A stretch of 36,294 bases of DNA from Castellaniella sp044508625 (GCA_044508625.1 JBIQHJ010000034.1:1-36294); one strand, 5' to 3'; shown: positions 1-12,698, numbered from the stretch's first letter. Made by a program: numbers and translations. Notes: a model not told the origin generated them from the sequence alone.

Positions 1-434
1 CAGGCGTCCTCGATGTAGTCGAGCACCTTGTTGAAGCCCTCGGGCGCCCCGTAGTAGGGGTCGGGCACGGTGGCCTCCTCGTACTCGTTCGAGAAGCGCA
101 TCAGCAGCATCAGCTTGTGCTGGTAGACCTTGGGGCATTGCTGTTGCAAGGCCGAGAGGTTTTCCCAGTCCATGGCCAGGATCAGGTCGAACTCGCGAAA
201 ATCCTGCGAGGCGATCTGGCGGCCCACGTGGGCGGACAGGTCATAGCCGCGCTTGCGCGCCGCCGCCTGGGCCCGTGGATCGGGGGATTCACCCACATGG
301 AAATTGTGCGTTGCCGCGGAGTCGACACTGATCACGTCCGCCAGACCCGCCTCGTCGATCATGTGCTGAAAGACGCCTTGCGCGCTGGGGGAACGGCAGA
401 TGTTACCCGTACAGACGAAAAGTACTTTATTCAT
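1..434 (-). CDS. Low-molecular-weight protein tyrosine phosphatase (3' end cut by window edge)
   Basis: Cytoplasmic phosphatase of the LMW-PTP/arsenate-reductase-like family, which removes phosphate from phosphotyrosine. Translation on the minus strand begins MNKVLFVCTGNICRSPSA, containing the CX5R P-loop (Cys8 nucleophile, Arg14). The general-acid Asp lies in DPYYG (about residue 125). 144 codons are visible; the family is usually about 155-165 residues, so only a short C-terminal piece lies beyond the left edge. No Shine-Dalgarno sequence precedes the ATG, and the candidate promoter -10 lies so close that the mRNA may have almost no leader. It follows uvrB on the same strand but is separated by a 223-bp GC-rich gap with a large dyad, so it is probably transcribed separately. 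Family assignment is firm; the physiological substrate is unknown. Confidence 0.93.
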   Translation of the reverse strand, partial: MNKVLFVCTGNICRSPSAQGVFQHMIDEAGLADVISVDSAATHNFHVGESPDPRAQAAARKRGYDLSAHVGRQIASQDFREFDLILAMDWENLSALQQQCPKVYQHKLMLLMRFSNEYEEATVPDPYYGAPEGFNKVLDYIEDA

Positions 435-444
435 GATAGATGAA

Positions 445-473
445 AGTGTGAGGGAAAACCCGGAAATTGGCAA
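445..473 (-). promoter_or_regulatory. Candidate promoter of the tyrosine phosphatase gene
   Basis: On the minus strand TTGCCA (468-473) and CACACT (445-450) are separated by 17 bp. The predicted start of transcription would be only a few bases before the ATG at 434. The -10 match is weak (3/6), so this is a tentative sigma-70 call; the -35 lies inside the 454-491 dyad. Confidence 0.35.
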
Positions 474-491
474 GCAATTTCGAGGGTTTTC
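454..491. repeat. Composite inverted repeat upstream of the phosphatase gene
   Basis: Two nested dyads share one centre: GAAAACCC (454-461) with GGGTTTTC (484-491), and GAAATTG (463-469) with CAATTTC (475-481) around the loop GCAAG. Only 1-2 unpaired bases separate inner and outer arms. It could be an operator overlapping the phosphatase promoter, or the terminator of the upstream minus-strand uvrB transcript, although no T-run follows on that strand. Confidence 0.6.
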
Positions 492-657
492 ATAGCGGGA
501 GCCGGCAGTCCCGGGGGTGCCGGCGCTCGCGGGGACTCCATTTTTGCTGCGCGGCAACATTCCATGCGGGGTCCGGCCGGCTCCCCGCGGGCAGGCCGGC
601 CGCCGCCTGTCGGTTTTTCCCAACGCTGCCGGCGCCGCCGCGCCGGCCGGCCGCGCA

Positions 658-2682
<2,025 letters not shown>

Positions 2683-2714
2683 GGGCAACTGGACACCTCC
2701 TCGGGAAACCCCTT

Positions 2715-2742
2715 ATTATCACACCATTGCCCGCCGCGACAA
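2715..2742 (-). promoter_or_regulatory. Candidate sigma-70 promoter of uvrB
   Basis: On the minus strand TTGTCG (2737-2742), a 16-bp spacer and GATAAT (2715-2720, preceded by TGT) give a plausible promoter with its start about 20 bases before the Shine-Dalgarno sequence. It is read by eye from consensus matches (4/6 and 5/6). Confidence 0.45.
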
Positions 2743-2819
2743 AGACCGGCCCCGCCTACCGCTTTCCATACCCTTTCCACACCCTGTCCTCCTTCCCCAG
2801 CCTTCCCTCCCTCACCGAC

Positions 2820-4025
2820 ATGTCCTCTCTTTTCGCTTCCGTCGAGCTCGCTCCGCGCGACCCCATCCTGGGCCTGAACGAACAATTCAAGGCCGATACC
2901 CGCGACACCAAGGTCAATCTTGGGGTGGGCGTGTACTACGACGACCAGGGCCGCATCCCGCTGCTGAGCGCCGTGCGCCAGGCCGAGACCCGCCTGTTCG
3001 AGCGCGCAGAGCCGCGCAACTACCTGCCCATCGACGGAATCCCGGGCTACAACACGGGGGCGCAGACCCTGCTGCTGGGCCGGGGCTCGCCGCTGATGAC
3101 CGAGCACCGCTGCCTGACCGTCCAGACCCTGGGCGGCACGGGCGCGCTCAAGGTCGGCGCCGATTTCCTGCGCCAGCTCCTGCCCGGCGCCCAGGTCGCC
3201 ATCAGCAACCCGAGCTGGGCCAACCACCAGGCGCTGTTCGAGGCGGCGGGCTTTCCGGTCGTCAGCTACGACTATTACGACGCGGCGACGCACGGCCTGG
3301 ATTTCGCGGGCATGCTGGCCTCGCTCGAGGCCATGCCGGCGGGCACCATCGTGGTCCTGCACGCCTGCTGCCACAACCCCACCGGGGTGGACCCCACGGC
3401 CGAGCAATGGGCGCAGATCGCCCGGACCATCCAGTCCCGCCAGCTCGTGCCCTTCCTCGACATCGCCTACCAGGGCTTCGGCGACGGCATCGAGGAGGAC
3501 GCCGGCGTGGTGCGCCAGTTCGCCGACATGGGCCTGACCATGTTCATCAGCTCGTCGTTCTCCAAGTCCTTCTCGCTGTACGGCGAGCGCGTCGGCGCCC
3601 TCACCCTGGTGACCGGCAGCGACGACGAGAGCGCCCGCGTCCTCAGCCAGCTCAAGCGCGTCATCCGCACCAACTACTCCAACCCCCCGACCCACGGGGG
3701 CGCCATCGTGGCCATGGTGCTCAATACGCCCGAGCTCTACGCCACCTGGGCCGGCGAGCTCGCCGGCATGCGCGAGCGGATCCGCGACATGCGCCGCCAG
3801 CTCGTCGAAAAGATCCAGGCCGCCGGCGTGGACCAGGATTTCGGCTTCGTCATGGCGCAGCGCGGCATGTTCTCGTATTCCGGCCTGAACAAGGCCCAGG
3901 TCGAGCGCCTGCGCGAGGAATTCGGCATCTACGCGGTCAGCAGCGGCCGGATCTGCGTGGCCGCCCTCAACAGCGGCAACATCGACTACGTGGCCGGGGC
4001 CATCGCCCGGGTGATCAAGGGCTGA
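2820..4025 (+). CDS. tyrB: Aromatic/aspartate aminotransferase, class I PLP-dependent
   Basis: Transfers the amino group between aromatic amino acids or aspartate and 2-oxoglutarate. The 401-residue protein matches the AspC/TyrB subfamily in length and motifs: PLP-lysine Lys249 in SSSFSKSFSLYGERVG, NPTG (Asn187), DIAYQGF (Asp214, Tyr217), and the C-terminal SSGRICVAALN Arg that binds the substrate carboxylate. The ATG at 2820 was chosen because conserved AspC-type N-terminal sequence (FASVELAPRDPILGLNEQF) starts there. The preceding leader is pyrimidine-rich with no Shine-Dalgarno sequence. It is monocistronic, flanked by divergent uvrB and a downstream hairpin terminator. AspC versus TyrB specificity cannot be settled from sequence by eye. 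Confidence 0.9.
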   Translation: MSSLFASVELAPRDPILGLNEQFKADTRDTKVNLGVGVYYDDQGRIPLLSAVRQAETRLFERAEPRNYLPIDGIPGYNTGAQTLLLGRGSPLMTEHRCLTVQTLGGTGALKVGADFLRQLLPGAQVAISNPSWANHQALFEAAGFPVVSYDYYDAATHGLDFAGMLASLEAMPAGTIVVLHACCHNPTGVDPTAEQWAQIARTIQSRQLVPFLDIAYQGFGDGIEEDAGVVRQFADMGLTMFISSSFSKSFSLYGERVGALTLVTGSDDESARVLSQLKRVIRTNYSNPPTHGGAIVAMVLNTPELYATWAGELAGMRERIRDMRRQLVEKIQAAGVDQDFGFVMAQRGMFSYSGLNKAQVERLREEFGIYAVSSGRICVAALNSGNIDYVAGAIARVIKG

Positions 4026-4045
4026 TCCGCTGCGGCGGTACCAGG

Positions 4046-4120
4046 CCGGCGCGGCGCACGAGCCGGGTCTGGCCGGCGCTTGGCGCAAGCCGGCCCATCC
4101 GGCGCGGCGCGCGAGCCGGG
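4046..4120. repeat. Pair of 22-bp near-identical direct repeats
   Basis: Copies at 4046-4067 and 4099-4120 differ at one base and start 53 bp apart in the aminotransferase-lexA gap. They are GC-rich and close to the terminator hairpin; no function can be assigned. Confidence 0.6.
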
Positions 4121-4139
4121 CCCTCCGGTACTCGGCATG

Positions 4140-4168
4140 AGCCGGCCCACGGGCCGGCTTGCCTTTTG
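4140..4168 (+). terminator. Rho-independent terminator after the aminotransferase gene
   Basis: A 9-bp perfect stem, AGCCGGCCC (4140-4148) with GGGCCGGCT (4151-4159), is followed by TGCCTTTT. With a realistic 4-base loop the stem is 8 bp. It ends immediately at the candidate lexA -35 element. Confidence 0.65.
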
Positions 4169-4187
4169 CGGCGCCATCGGCCACAAT
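4159..4187 (+). promoter_or_regulatory. Candidate lexA promoter
   Basis: TTGCCT (4159-4164), a 17-bp spacer and CACAAT (4182-4187), each matching 4/6 consensus bases. The predicted transcription start falls inside the LexA box at 4191-4210, as expected for autorepression. Confidence 0.45.
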
Positions 4188-4190
4188 CAG

Positions 4191-4210
4191 GACTGTGTTT
4201 ATGTACAGTC
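4191..4210 (+). promoter_or_regulatory. LexA box (SOS operator) of lexA
   Basis: GACTGT-N8-ACAGTC is a perfect 6-bp-armed palindrome containing the canonical CTGT-N8-ACAG LexA operator (4193-4208). It ends 7 bases before the lexA ATG, so bound LexA would block its own transcription. Confidence 0.92.
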
Positions 4211-4217
4211 CACGACC

Positions 4218-5045
4218 ATGGCCCTCAAGCTCACCGCGCGGCAATCCCAGATCCTCGACCTGATCCGACAGTCCATCGCGACCGATGGCCGCCCGCCCAC
4301 TCGCGCGGAAATCGCCGACGCCCTGGGCTTTCGCTCGGCCAACGCCGCCGAGGACCACCTGCGCGCCCTGGCGCGCAAGGGCATGATCCGCCTCACGGCG
4401 GGCACCTCCCGCGGCATCCAGCTCGTGGAGGCCCACGGGACGCCGGCGCCGGCGGGCTGGGGTGGGATTCCGGGAGGCATGGCTGGGATCCCCGGAGGCA
4501 TGGCCGCGACGCCCGCGGGCATGGCTGGGGTCCCCGGAGGCATGGCCGCGACGCCCGCGGGCATGGCCGGGACCTCCAAGGGCATGGCCGTGGCGGCCGG
4601 GGATCCGGGCGGGACGGCCGGTGGCCCGTCCCTGCGCCTCGTCCAGGCCGCCGATCACCTGCTGCTGCCGGTGGTGGGGCGCGTGGCCGCCGGCCACCCC
4701 ATCCTGGCCGCCGAGCACGTCGAGCGCGAGATCCCGGTGGGCGCCGGCCTGTTCGCCCAGACCCCCGACTACCTGCTGCGGGTGCGTGGCGCCAGCATGC
4801 GCGACGCGGGCATCCTCGACGGCGACCTGCTGGCGGTGCGCCGCAGCTCCGAGGCCCGCAACGGACAGATCGTCGTCGCCCGCCTGGGCGACGACGTCAC
4901 GGTCAAGCGCCTCGAGCGCCGGGACGGGCGCCTGCGCCTGCTGCCTGAAAACCCCGACTTCCAGCCCATCCTCGTCGGCCCGGGCGATGACTTCGCGCTC
5001 GAGGGCATCGCGGTGGGCCTGATCCGGACCGACGCCCTGCATTGA
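4218..5045 (+). CDS. lexA: SOS repressor LexA with an expanded repeat linker
   Basis: Transcriptional repressor of the SOS response that self-cleaves when stimulated by RecA filaments. The N-terminal winged-helix domain (residues 1 to about 74) is typical. The C-terminal S24 domain has the cleavage bond Ala158-Gly159 (VVGRVAAGHP), Ser193 (GASMRDAG) and Lys230 (DDVTVKRL). Their spacing (35 and 37 residues) equals that of E. coli Ala84/Ser119/Lys156. The protein is 275 residues against the usual 200-220. The excess is a linker of about 60 residues made of heptads ending in G-M (PGGMA/PAGMA types), encoded by a 21-bp tandem repeat. The ATG at 4218 matches the conserved start MxLKLTxRQ. The gene is autoregulated through the LexA box just upstream and ends at a bidirectional terminator facing lon. 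Confidence 0.97.
   Translation: MALKLTARQSQILDLIRQSIATDGRPPTRAEIADALGFRSANAAEDHLRALARKGMIRLTAGTSRGIQLVEAHGTPAPAGWGGIPGGMAGIPGGMAATPAGMAGVPGGMAATPAGMAGTSKGMAVAAGDPGGTAGGPSLRLVQAADHLLLPVVGRVAAGHPILAAEHVEREIPVGAGLFAQTPDYLLRVRGASMRDAGILDGDLLAVRRSSEARNGQIVVARLGDDVTVKRLERRDGRLRLLPENPDFQPILVGPGDDFALEGIAVGLIRTDALH
4460..4585 (+). repeat. 21-bp in-frame tandem repeat inside lexA
   Basis: Six consecutive 21-bp units (starting at 4460, 4481, 4502, 4523, 4544, 4565), each ending GGCAT and encoding seven residues. Units at 4502 and 4544 are identical; the others differ at a few positions; the last unit before degeneration is the most diverged. The array lies between the DNA-binding and protease domains of LexA and does not break the frame. 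Confidence 0.92.
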
Positions 5046-5144
5046 TCGGCTGCCGGCGGCCCTGCGAGGGCGGCTTGGCGGGAAGGGGGCCGTTCTTGCC
5101 TTGGGACGGCCCGGCGGCAAAAGGAAAAGGAAAAACCCAAAAGG

Positions 5145-5178
5145 AAAAACCCGGAACGGTTGCCCGTCCCGGGTTTTT
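5145..5178. terminator. Bidirectional terminator between lexA and lon
   Basis: AAAAACCCGG (5145-5154) pairs with CCGGGTTTTT (5169-5178), and the inner ACGG/CCGT (5156-5159, 5164-5167) extends the stem. The A-run on one side and T-run on the other suit termination of both convergent genes. Confidence 0.88.
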
Positions 5179-5195
5179 GCCTGTGGGGCGTCCTC

Positions 5196-7655
<2,460 letters not shown>

Positions 7656-7733
7656 GGTTCTTCCTTAAAACTGATGACTTCCGGATGCAAAGGGAAGCCC
7701 GAAGACCCCTTTTGCGTGCATTGCCTGCGGTCT

Positions 7734-7762
7734 ATATGGCGCCTGGCGACGGGCTTTTCAAG
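7734..7762 (-). promoter_or_regulatory. Sigma-32 (heat-shock) promoter of lon
   Basis: On the minus strand CTTGAAA (7756-7762), a 14-bp spacer and CGCCATAT (7734-7741). Against the RpoH consensus CTTGAAA-N13-14-CCCCATNT only one conserved -10 position differs. It lies about 80 bp before the lon ATG. Confidence 0.75.
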
Positions 7763-7810
7763 GCCCGCCGCCAGTCCAGTATAAGAGGATTTTCCAGGTC
7801 GGTGGGCGGC

Positions 7811-9103
<1,293 letters not shown>

Positions 9104-9113
9104 AAAACTGTAC

Positions 9114-9773
9114 TCAACTCGCCTCGTCGGTGCGTGAAACGAGGACCTTGTCGATCAGGCCGTATTCCCGCGCCTCGTCGGCCGACATGAAGTTATCGCG
9201 CTCGGTATCCACGCCGATGCGCTCGATGTCCTGCCCGGTGCGTTCCGCCAGGATGCGGTTCAGCCGCTCGCGCAGGCTGAGGATTTCCTTGGCCTGGATC
9301 TGGATGTCGGAGGCCTGCCCCTGGGCGCCGCCCGAGGGCTGATGGATCATGATACGCGAATTGGGCAGGGCGTAGCGCTTGCCCTTGGCGCCGGCGGCCA
9401 GCAGGAACGCGCCCATGCTGGCGGCGATCCCGGTGCACAGGGTCGACACGTCGGGCTTGACGAACTGCATGGTGTCGTAGATGGCCATGCCGGCGTAGAC
9501 CGACCCGCCCGGCGAATTGATGTAGAGCGAGATGTCCTTTTCGGGATTCTCGGATTCGAGGAACAGCAATTGCGCCACGACCAGGTTGGCCGACTGGTCG
9601 TTGACCGGGCCGACGAAAAAGACCACCCGCTCGCGCAGCAGGCGCGAGTAGATGTCGTAGGACCGCTCGCCGCGGCCGGACTGCTCGATGACGATGGGGA
9701 CGTAGCCCAGCCCGGTGGGGACGACCGAATCCCCGCCGTACATCGACGCATAGAAATCGGCGAACCTGGACAT
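9114..9773 (-). CDS. clpP: ATP-dependent Clp protease proteolytic subunit
   Basis: Serine peptidase forming the tetradecameric proteolytic chamber used with ClpX (and ClpA). It has 219 residues, normal for the family with a short propeptide. Catalytic Ser119 lies in GIAASMGAF, His144 in MIHQPSGG, and an Asp in ERDNFM completes the triad. The ATG shares one base with the tig stop codon (TGATG at 9771-9775), which indicates coupled translation of trigger factor and ClpP. Gene order tig-clpP-clpX-lon is the conserved proteobacterial arrangement. Confidence 0.98.
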   Translation of the reverse strand: MSRFADFYASMYGGDSVVPTGLGYVPIVIEQSGRGERSYDIYSRLLRERVVFFVGPVNDQSANLVVAQLLFLESENPEKDISLYINSPGGSVYAGMAIYDTMQFVKPDVSTLCTGIAASMGAFLLAAGAKGKRYALPNSRIMIHQPSGGAQGQASDIQIQAKEILSLRERLNRILAERTGQDIERIGVDTERDNFMSADEAREYGLIDKVLVSRTDEAS

Positions 9774-11083
9774 CAGCGAGTCCCCATCAAGGTATCGAAA
9801 TCGACCGCCTCGGCGGTCACCCGCGCGCGGGCCAGCACATGGTCGACGACGTTGTCCTCGAGCACCAGGGACTCGATCTCGGCACGGCGCTGGCGGTCGG
9901 CCAGGTAATAGGCCACGACCTGGGCCGGCTGCTCGTAGCTCTGGGCGAGCTCCTCGATGCGGGCGCGCACCTGCTCGGGCTTGGCCTGCAGATCGGCGGA
10001 CTTGATGAGCTCCGAGACCAGCAGCCCCAGGCGGACGCGGCGCTCGGCCTCGGCCTTGAAGGTATCCTCGGGGATGGGGATGGTGTCGGCGTTGGGCAGG
10101 CCGCGGCTTTTGAGCTCCTCGCGGGCGGCGGCGGTGCGGCTGGCGATCTCGCGCTCGACCAGGGCCTTGGGCAGGTCGAACCGGCAGGCCGCCGCCAGGG
10201 CGTCCATGACGCTGGCCTTGGTGAGATTGCGGGCGCGGGCCTTGGCCTCGCGCTCGATGTTGGCGCGCACATCGGCGAGCAGGGCCTGGACGTCGCCCTC
10301 GGCCTGGCCCAGGGCCTTGGCGAAGTCGGCGTCGACCTCGGGCAGCTCGGGCTCGGCGACCTCGGTGACCGTGATCTTGAACTCGGCGGTCTTGCCGGCG
10401 ACGGCCGGGCTGCCGTAGTCGGCCGGGAAGGTCAGGGGAAAGGTCTTTTCCTCGCCGGCCCGCATGCCGGTCACGGCCTGCTCGAACTCGGGCAGCATGC
10501 GGCCCTCGCCCAGCACGAAGGGGAATTGGGTGGCGGTGCCGCCCTCGAAGGCCGTGCCGTCGATGGTGCCCGCGAAATCCAGGGTCACGCGGTCGCCGGC
10601 CTGGGCGGCGCGGCCCTCGGCGGGCTTGAAGACCGTGCGCTGCTTGCGCAGGATGTCGATGGTCTTTTGCACCTCGGCATCGCCCACCTCGACCTCGCTG
10701 CGGGTCACCTCGAGGCCGGAGAGGTCGGGCAGCTCGACGTCGGGATAGACCTCGAAGGTGGCCGAGAACGCCAGCACGTCGTCGCCCACGCCCTCGGTCT
10801 TGGGCTCGAGGTTGGGCGTGCCGGCCACGCGCAGATTGGCCTCGCCGATGACCTTGTCCAGCGACTTGCCGATCTCGGAATTGATCACGTCATAGCGCAC
10901 GCTGGGGCCATGGCTGCGCTCGATGACCGACAGCGGCGCCTTGCCGGGGCGAAAGCCCTGGATCTTGGCGGTGCGGGCGACGCGCTTGAGTTGCGCCTGG
11001 ACTTCCTTTTCGATGTCGGCGACGGAGACGGTCAGATCGACTCGGCGCTCGAGGCCGGAGAGTTTTTCAACCACAGGCTGCAT
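9773..11083 (-). CDS. tig: Trigger factor, ribosome-associated chaperone/prolyl isomerase
   Basis: Binds ribosomal protein L23 at the exit tunnel and shields nascent chains. It has 436 residues, as in E. coli (432). The N-terminal ribosome-binding domain contains the signature GFRPGKAP (43-50); the central FKBP-type domain (about 160-245) includes GDRVTLDFAGTIDG; a long helical C-terminal chaperone domain follows. It is first gene of tig-clpP-clpX. The start MQPVVEKL at 11083 fits the family; a TAAAAT -10-like element lies at 11126-11131 on the minus strand, without a clear -35. Confidence 0.98.
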   Translation of the reverse strand: MQPVVEKLSGLERRVDLTVSVADIEKEVQAQLKRVARTAKIQGFRPGKAPLSVIERSHGPSVRYDVINSEIGKSLDKVIGEANLRVAGTPNLEPKTEGVGDDVLAFSATFEVYPDVELPDLSGLEVTRSEVEVGDAEVQKTIDILRKQRTVFKPAEGRAAQAGDRVTLDFAGTIDGTAFEGGTATQFPFVLGEGRMLPEFEQAVTGMRAGEEKTFPLTFPADYGSPAVAGKTAEFKITVTEVAEPELPEVDADFAKALGQAEGDVQALLADVRANIEREAKARARNLTKASVMDALAAACRFDLPKALVEREIASRTAAAREELKSRGLPNADTIPIPEDTFKAEAERRVRLGLLVSELIKSADLQAKPEQVRARIEELAQSYEQPAQVVAYYLADRQRRAEIESLVLEDNVVDHVLARARVTAEAVDFDTLMGTR

Positions 11084-11182
11084 TCGGAACCTATTGAGGT
11101 AAAGAAATTGAACGGTAAACGACGTATTTTAACGGAAACCGGAATCGCTCGCGGCCACCCGGGGAGCCCGGGGAAATCCCGC

Positions 11183-11188
11183 TATAAT
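11183..11188 (+). promoter_or_regulatory. -10 element of the tRNA-Leu promoter
   Basis: A perfect TATAAT lies 14 bases before the mature tRNA 5' end, giving a short 5' leader. No good -35 hexamer is visible at normal spacing. Confidence 0.6.
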
Positions 11189-11202
11189 ACTCGGCTTGCC
11201 GT

Positions 11203-11287
11203 GCGAACGTGGCGGAATTGGTAGACGCACCAGATTTAGGTTCTGGCGCCGCAAGGTATGAGAGTTCGAGTCTCTCCGTTCGCACCA
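11203..11287 (+). tRNA. tRNA-Leu (anticodon UAG)
   Basis: An 85-nt cloverleaf: acceptor GCGAACG (11203-11209) pairs with CGTTCGC (11277-11283) followed by encoded ACCA; D-loop contains GGTAGACGC; anticodon stem CCAGA/TCTGG encloses loop TTTAGGT, so the anticodon is TAG (reads CUA and other CUN codons); a long class II variable arm; T-arm with GTTCGAGTC. It is divergent from tig and convergent with the cbpM operon. CCA is genome-encoded. No T-rich terminator hairpin is visible between it and cbpM. Confidence 0.97.
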
Positions 11288-11327
11288 GGGCGACGCCCGG
11301 CGCGGCCGCCCGCCCCTCTCCAGCCCC

Positions 11328-11645
11328 CTAGCCTTCCAGCCTGCGCAAGCGTGCCTGCAGGCGCTCGAGCTCCTCGAGCAGGTCCACCGCCAGGGCCGCC
11401 CCGGCCATGTTGACGCCCAGGTCGCGCTGCAGGCGCACGGCGCAGTATACGCGCTGCACGCTGATCCCGCGAAAGCGCCAGCGTCCCGGACTGCCCCCCA
11501 CCGGGGTCAGGATTCCTTCCTCGACGAACTCGAAGACCCGCTCGGCCGGCACGCGGCAGAGCCGGCACAGGTCGGCCAGGCTGAGCTCGACGTCCTCCTC
11601 GAAAATCTCGCCTCGCAGCGGATTCGGCGTATCGCTCGTCATCAT
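11328..11645 (-). CDS. cbpM: Chaperone modulator CbpM (MerR-like)
   Basis: A 105-residue protein with a MerR-like N-terminal helix-turn-helix fold (ELSLADLCRLCRVPAERVFEFVEEGIL), a wing region (GRWRFRGISVQRV), and a C-terminal leucine-rich helix likely to form a coiled coil. CbpM proteins bind the J domain of CbpA and inhibit its co-chaperone and DNA-binding activities. The location directly after cbpA (3-base gap) supports this. Start is ATG at 11645, with an adjacent ATG at 11642 equally possible; GGGGA lies about 10 bases upstream. It is the last gene of the heat-shock operon. Confidence 0.88.
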   Translation of the reverse strand: MMTSDTPNPLRGEIFEEDVELSLADLCRLCRVPAERVFEFVEEGILTPVGGSPGRWRFRGISVQRVYCAVRLQRDLGVNMAGAALAVDLLEELERLQARLRRLEG

Positions 11646-11648
11646 GGC

Positions 11649-12605
11649 TCAAATCCCCATATGGGCACGTGGATCGAAGCGGGCGGCTTCGGCGAAGGCG
11701 CGGTAGGCGCGCTTTGCGCCCTCGCTGTCGGCCTTGGGCAGGACGACCTGCAGGACGACGTAGAGGTCGCCCGGCGTCCTGGCCGGAATGCCGCGGCCGG
11801 CGAGGCGCAGCTTGCGTCCGCCCTGGGAGTTGGGCGGGATCCTGAGATCGACCAGGCCCGAGGGCGTCGGCACGGTCAGCTCGGCCCCCAGCGCGGCCTC
11901 CCAGGGCGCCACCGGCAGGGTGAGGTAGACGTCCTTGCCCTCGACCTTGTACAAGCGGTGCGGGCGGAATTCCACCTCGAGGTAGAGATCGCCGGACTCG
12001 CCCTGGCCCAGGCCCGCGCCGCCCATCCCGGCCAGGCGTATGTGCTGGCCGGGGCTCACCCCCTTGGGAATGGAAACGTCGACCACCCGCTCTTTCATCC
12101 GGGGCCGTCCGTCGGGCCCCGCCTCGCGGTGCTTGAGGCTCAGGGTCTGCTTGCCGCCGCGATAGGCGTCCTCGAGGTCGATCTGGATCTTGGCGCGGGC
12201 GTCCTCGCCGCGCGCGTGGAACTCGTGCCGCGGCCGGCGGCGCGCGCCCGCGCCCAGGCCCCCGTGCCCGAAGAGGGACTCGAAGAATTCGCTGAAATCC
12301 CCGGCATCCGCCTCGGTGAAGCCGCCGCCCTGGAACTCGAAGCCGCCCTGGTTCCAGTCCGGAGGCACCCGGAAATCCTGGCCGGACCGCCACCGGGCGG
12401 CAAGCTGGTCATAGGCGGCGCGCTTTTCGGGGTCCTTGAGCACCTCGTAGGCCTCGCCCAGGTCCTTGAAGCGCGATTCCGCATCCGCCTCCTTGCTGAC
12501 GTCGGGGTGGAACTTGCGGCTCAGCTTGCGGTAGGCGCGCTTGATCTCGTCCTGGTCGGCATCGCGCCCGACGCCCATGATCTCGTAGTAATCCTTGAAT
12601 TCCAT
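11649..12605 (-). CDS. cbpA: DnaJ-class co-chaperone CbpA
   Basis: A type II/III Hsp40 that stimulates DnaK and, in E. coli, binds curved DNA. The 318-residue protein starts with a J domain (residues 1-70) with the HPD motif at 33-35, then a Gly/Phe-rich linker (FEFQGGGF), and two C-terminal substrate-binding beta domains (VVDVSIPKGVSPGQ; DLYVVLQVVLP). It lacks the CXXCXGXG zinc-finger repeats of DnaJ, which supports CbpA. The ATG at 12605 has GGAG about 11 bases upstream. Its 5' leader contains a 19-bp tandem repeat and a GC-rich dyad. It is downstream of two hsp20 genes and upstream of cbpM. Confidence 0.93.
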   Translation of the reverse strand: MEFKDYYEIMGVGRDADQDEIKRAYRKLSRKFHPDVSKEADAESRFKDLGEAYEVLKDPEKRAAYDQLAARWRSGQDFRVPPDWNQGGFEFQGGGFTEADAGDFSEFFESLFGHGGLGAGARRRPRHEFHARGEDARAKIQIDLEDAYRGGKQTLSLKHREAGPDGRPRMKERVVDVSIPKGVSPGQHIRLAGMGGAGLGQGESGDLYLEVEFRPHRLYKVEGKDVYLTLPVAPWEAALGAELTVPTPSGLVDLRIPPNSQGGRKLRLAGRGIPARTPGDLYVVLQVVLPKADSEGAKRAYRAFAEAARFDPRAHMGI

Positions 12606-12622
12606 GGTCAGACAAACTCCGT

Positions 12623-12698
12623 TCTACGCCTTTGCGCCCGCTCTGCGCCTTTGCGCCCGCTCTGCGCCTTTGCGCCCGTCCCGCGTCCTTGCGCCGGC
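12623..12698 (-). repeat. 19-bp tandem repeat in the cbpA leader
   Basis: Three near-perfect 19-bp units (12623, 12642, 12661) and a degenerate fourth (12680). On the transcribed (minus) strand each of the three contains GCGC-AAAG-GCGC or a one-base variant, able to form a 4-bp mini-hairpin. Confidence 0.85.

Noticed and set aside
2820..4025. Assignment of the aminotransferase as DapC (N-succinyl-diaminopimelate aminotransferase)
   Set aside because: It lies far from dapD and has full AspC/TyrB signatures (SFSKSFSLYGERVG), which differ from those of DapC.
4460..4585. 21-bp repeats as a CRISPR array
   Set aside because: The units are contiguous without spacers, keep one reading frame and code for protein; there are no cas genes.
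12623..12698. 19-bp repeats as plasmid-type iterons or an attachment site
   Set aside because: No replication initiator, integrase or tRNA fragment is nearby; they lie inside an operon leader.
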